Shown in pieces: positions 8,101-8,413 of a DNA stretch of 8,413 nt (the first letter of the stretch is position 1; every line of letters begins with the position of its first letter). A program made the position numbers and the translations under genes. Origin of the DNA: JANOXC01 sp031418215 (GTDB lineage Bacteria; Bacteroidota; Bacteroidia; AKYH767-A; OLB10); assembly GCA_031418215.1 (NCBI GenBank), contig JANOXC010000055.1:1-8413 (forward strand), written 5' to 3'. The notes under the pieces are model-generated. The model made no database searches, was not told where the DNA came from, and saw only the letters and a list, made by a program, of their open reading frames with translations.

Positions 8101-8413
8101 CAAAATTGAACGGAGTCTTGCATTGGCAGGTCCATGGACTTACAGAGGAACAACGTTATCTACTGCTTATCGCGATACAATTGATATATGTAATATCAAT
8201 TACTTTTTCCGTGTTGTATTGGATAATGAAAATCCACTTTATTGCCAATCTATTTCTTCTGTAGACGATACCATTTTTACCTACCTTGGAAATATTGTTG
8301 CTGCTCCGGTGATGCGTTGTGTAGATGTTAAACCAAATGGAGATATTGAAATCACCTGGAACACTGCTAACATTGCCAACTTCCAGCACTTCAATGGTTA
8401 TGATATATATAAG
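5135..8413 (+). CDS. Very large secreted surface protein with alternating FnIII-like modules (3' end beyond window)
   Basis: An uninterrupted frame of 1093 codons runs from ATG 5135 to the last base with no stop, so the protein is longer than what is seen. An in-frame TAA at 5132-5134 fixes the start. Order of parts: signal peptide (1-19); cysteine-rich SHIKGGEI-type region (20 to about 301); an Ig/cadherin-like stretch (about 302-460, with VYAGDTVAFTVSVSE at 325-339); then fibronectin type III-like modules from about 463 onward. Each module shows the LxW of strand B (Trp481, 573, 680, 775, 881, 975, 1075) and a Tyr-rich strand C such as YEIYRS. Sixteen cysteines fall between residues 20 and 460, more than usual for a cytoplasmic protein. 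Such proteins in Bacteroidota are typically exported by the type IX system and end in a gliding-motility-associated or sorting domain. That domain would be outside the window, so the export route is inference. A likely role is adhesion or extracellular matrix; no enzyme domain is visible. Confidence 0.88.
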   Translation, partial: MKHLLLILLVFLSFFHVEASHIKGGEITWQCLGATSGANAGKYVFQLKLYRDCNGIVLPPGGTQPISVFGNPSLNTINCNFISNIDLTPPGCGMTCAIANATINTNEYEAVEEFIYRSNPIVLNGIPPATGWVFYWDNICCRNLVDNVTGEQNMLIRSKMFSYNGQNANPCFDSSPFFAERPTSFLCIGYEFNYNNAAFDTDLDSLRYGWDYALDGLGWVNAVPLVFTAPFTVSNPTPGNAVLDSANGQLTIYPQTGLSPQGNYVTVVRVSSYRCNQKIAEVYREIQISLSTACAFTATGVNNPPQLAPAPFLDSLGAPSFATTVYAGDTVAFTVSVSELDINLNFTFQVASLDPISSEFATNYGTSPPSNCDRPPCAYFTDVTTPFPVLVPPILTTPLPIRQVRFFWETNCNHRGGASFGQCASLSNTYYFIMRLKDDACPIPAYNTRTVTITVLEPPKFNAPRLKCASVNNNGSVTLNWAAPTTVDTFGSFYSYEIYRSATGLPGSFSIIDSVMSLTTTTYTDNGINAQNASYYYYAVTKCGCDKNQYSPNSDTLQTMLVTASLIGSNIVQLDWNALHDPPLSTSHSKYIIHRYRKLGGVWAMIDSLSTLGLETYIDNTLGSFCSDSLSYRITLSDDSLGCVSISSFDTLNLQTVLPPGPPVIRCISALSPSGIQLSWTPPAPADTSLDFGGYYIYASNTGIGGVYNLVDSVINSYPTTTKVIAGINAYNSGPWYFYIKTNEDCGESYSVPSNIVTPILLNVTQVGSNASLTWNNTQNPLVATSSKYYIYKENLPAGSNVFVLIDSVANNINSYLNPVTVCNDSVNYKVTINVTAAGFSCTSTSTISGKTLIIAAPVIEPPSLRCASVNPVTGAVTLTWKKPLGISNYFDEYVIYRSANLGGPYVAIGSVNNYNTTTYTDGSINAQLQPYYYYLTDSAGCNANNLFVSLPGNTLSTMKLNASGAAVGFADLSWNSVGTLPIGTVGGYKIERSLALAGPWTYRGTTLSTAYRDTIDICNINYFFRVVLDNENPLYCQSISSVDDTIFTYLGNIVAAPVMRCVDVKPNGDIEITWNTANIANFQHFNGYDIYK
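5192..6037 (+). other. Cysteine-rich SHIKGGEI-type N-terminal region
   Basis: The mature protein opens with SHIKGGEITWQCLG and then QLKLYRDCNGI (residues 46-56). This pattern recurs at the start of many giant Bacteroidota proteins annotated as gliding-motility-associated C-terminal domain proteins (remembered association). Cysteines include Cys31 and Cys53, GCGMTC, ICC and others in a beta-rich setting, suggesting several disulfides. Its molecular function is not known to me. Confidence 0.6.
6521..7117 (+). repeat. A-B super-repeat unit 1 (FnIII-like pair, 199 residues)
   Basis: Module A1 begins APRLKCASVNNNG (Cys468, Trp481) and closes near TTTYTDNGINAQNASYYYY and KCGC (Cys543, Cys545). Module B1 starts about 6803, with SNIVQLDW (Trp573), and has the cysteine pair Cys626/Cys643. 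The two modules differ in their cysteine layout and linker, while equivalent modules in units 2 and 3 match them. Confidence 0.75.
7118..7717 (+). repeat. A-B super-repeat unit 2 (FnIII-like pair, 200 residues)
   Basis: Module A2 begins PPVIRCISALSPSG (Cys667, Trp680) and ends near NEDCGES (Cys746). Module B2 starts about 7406 with LLNVTQVGSNASLTW (Trp775) and has the pair Cys823/Cys842. A2 is the most divergent A module: it keeps the TTT...GINAYN pattern but loses the YYYY run. Confidence 0.75.
7718..8302 (+). repeat. A-B super-repeat unit 3 (FnIII-like pair, 195 residues)
   Basis: Module A3 begins PPSLRCASVNPVTG (Cys867, Trp881), has TTTYTDGSINAQ and YYYY like A1, and ends at AGCNAN (Cys942). 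Module B3 starts about 8000 with MKLNASGAAVGFADLSW (Trp975) and has the pair Cys1019/Cys1037. Confidence 0.75.
8303..8413 (+). repeat. A-B super-repeat unit 4, first 37 residues only (cut by window edge)
   Basis: APVMRCVDVKPNGDIEITW (Cys1062, Trp1075) and then GYDIYK repeat the opening of an A module in the expected phase. The array therefore continues beyond the right edge for an unknown number of units. Confidence 0.7.

Noticed and set aside
5381..8389. Several short closed frames on both strands across the right part of the window
   Set aside because: All fall inside the continuous 1093-codon frame from 5135, whose signal peptide and repeat structure prove it real. The short ones lack any motif.
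7215..8413. Recurrent TATATATA strings in the large gene
   Set aside because: They encode the Tyr-Ile-Tyr of strand C in FnIII-like modules (GYYIY, YYIYK, GYDIYK). Similar strings occur in other genes here, so no DNA-level function is needed.
1..8413. CRISPR array, tRNA/rRNA genes, insertion sequences, phage or defence genes
   Set aside because: No short regularly spaced DNA repeats, no cloverleaf-like or rRNA-like segment, and no transposase, integrase or nuclease motifs were seen on either strand.

Overview
The window reads as chromosomal DNA of a member of the Bacteroidota, probably a Chitinophagales/Sphingobacteriales-type organism. This is inferred from AT-rich DNA, starts without Shine-Dalgarno sequences, a promoter of the Bacteroidota type (TTG, 20 bases, TAnnTTTG), and a very large secreted protein whose mature end begins SHIKGGEI, a signature of big Bacteroidota surface or type IX-secreted proteins. 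I could not run any database search; family calls rest on motifs read by eye.

Layout. The left edge (1-106, minus) holds the first 35 codons of serine hydroxymethyltransferase (glyA), cut by the window edge. After a 140-base AT-rich gap comes a minus-strand sugar-phosphate nucleotidyltransferase with a C-terminal hexapeptide-repeat tail (247-1242). A 378-base divergent intergenic region (1243-1620) separates it from a tightly packed plus-strand operon: an FMN-dependent NPD/FabK-family oxidoreductase (1621-2568), then two M16B peptidase subunits (2565-3806 and 3811-5085). The first two overlap by ATGA and the peptidase genes are 4 bases apart. One peptidase subunit carries the zinc-binding HxxEH site and lacks the R/Y pair. 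The other has lost HxxEH and keeps the R/Y pair, so they most likely form one heterodimeric enzyme.

From 5135 to the right edge a single plus-strand reading frame stays open for 1093 codons and leaves the window without a stop. It encodes a signal peptide, a cysteine-rich SHIKGGEI-type N-terminal region, an Ig/cadherin-like stretch, and then a chain of fibronectin type III-like modules. These alternate between two subtypes, A and B, giving an approximately 200-residue A-B super-repeat present three times plus the start of a fourth. Each subtype has its own conserved cysteine pair. A promoter match overlaps the end of the upstream peptidase gene, so this gene is probably transcribed on its own. 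The type IX sorting domain expected at its C terminus would lie outside the window.

The left part is ordinary metabolism (one-carbon, nucleotide sugar, fatty acid or nitronate chemistry) and protein turnover. The right 40% is an extracellular, possibly adhesive, repeat protein. I see no RNA genes, CRISPR arrays, insertion sequences or phage genes.
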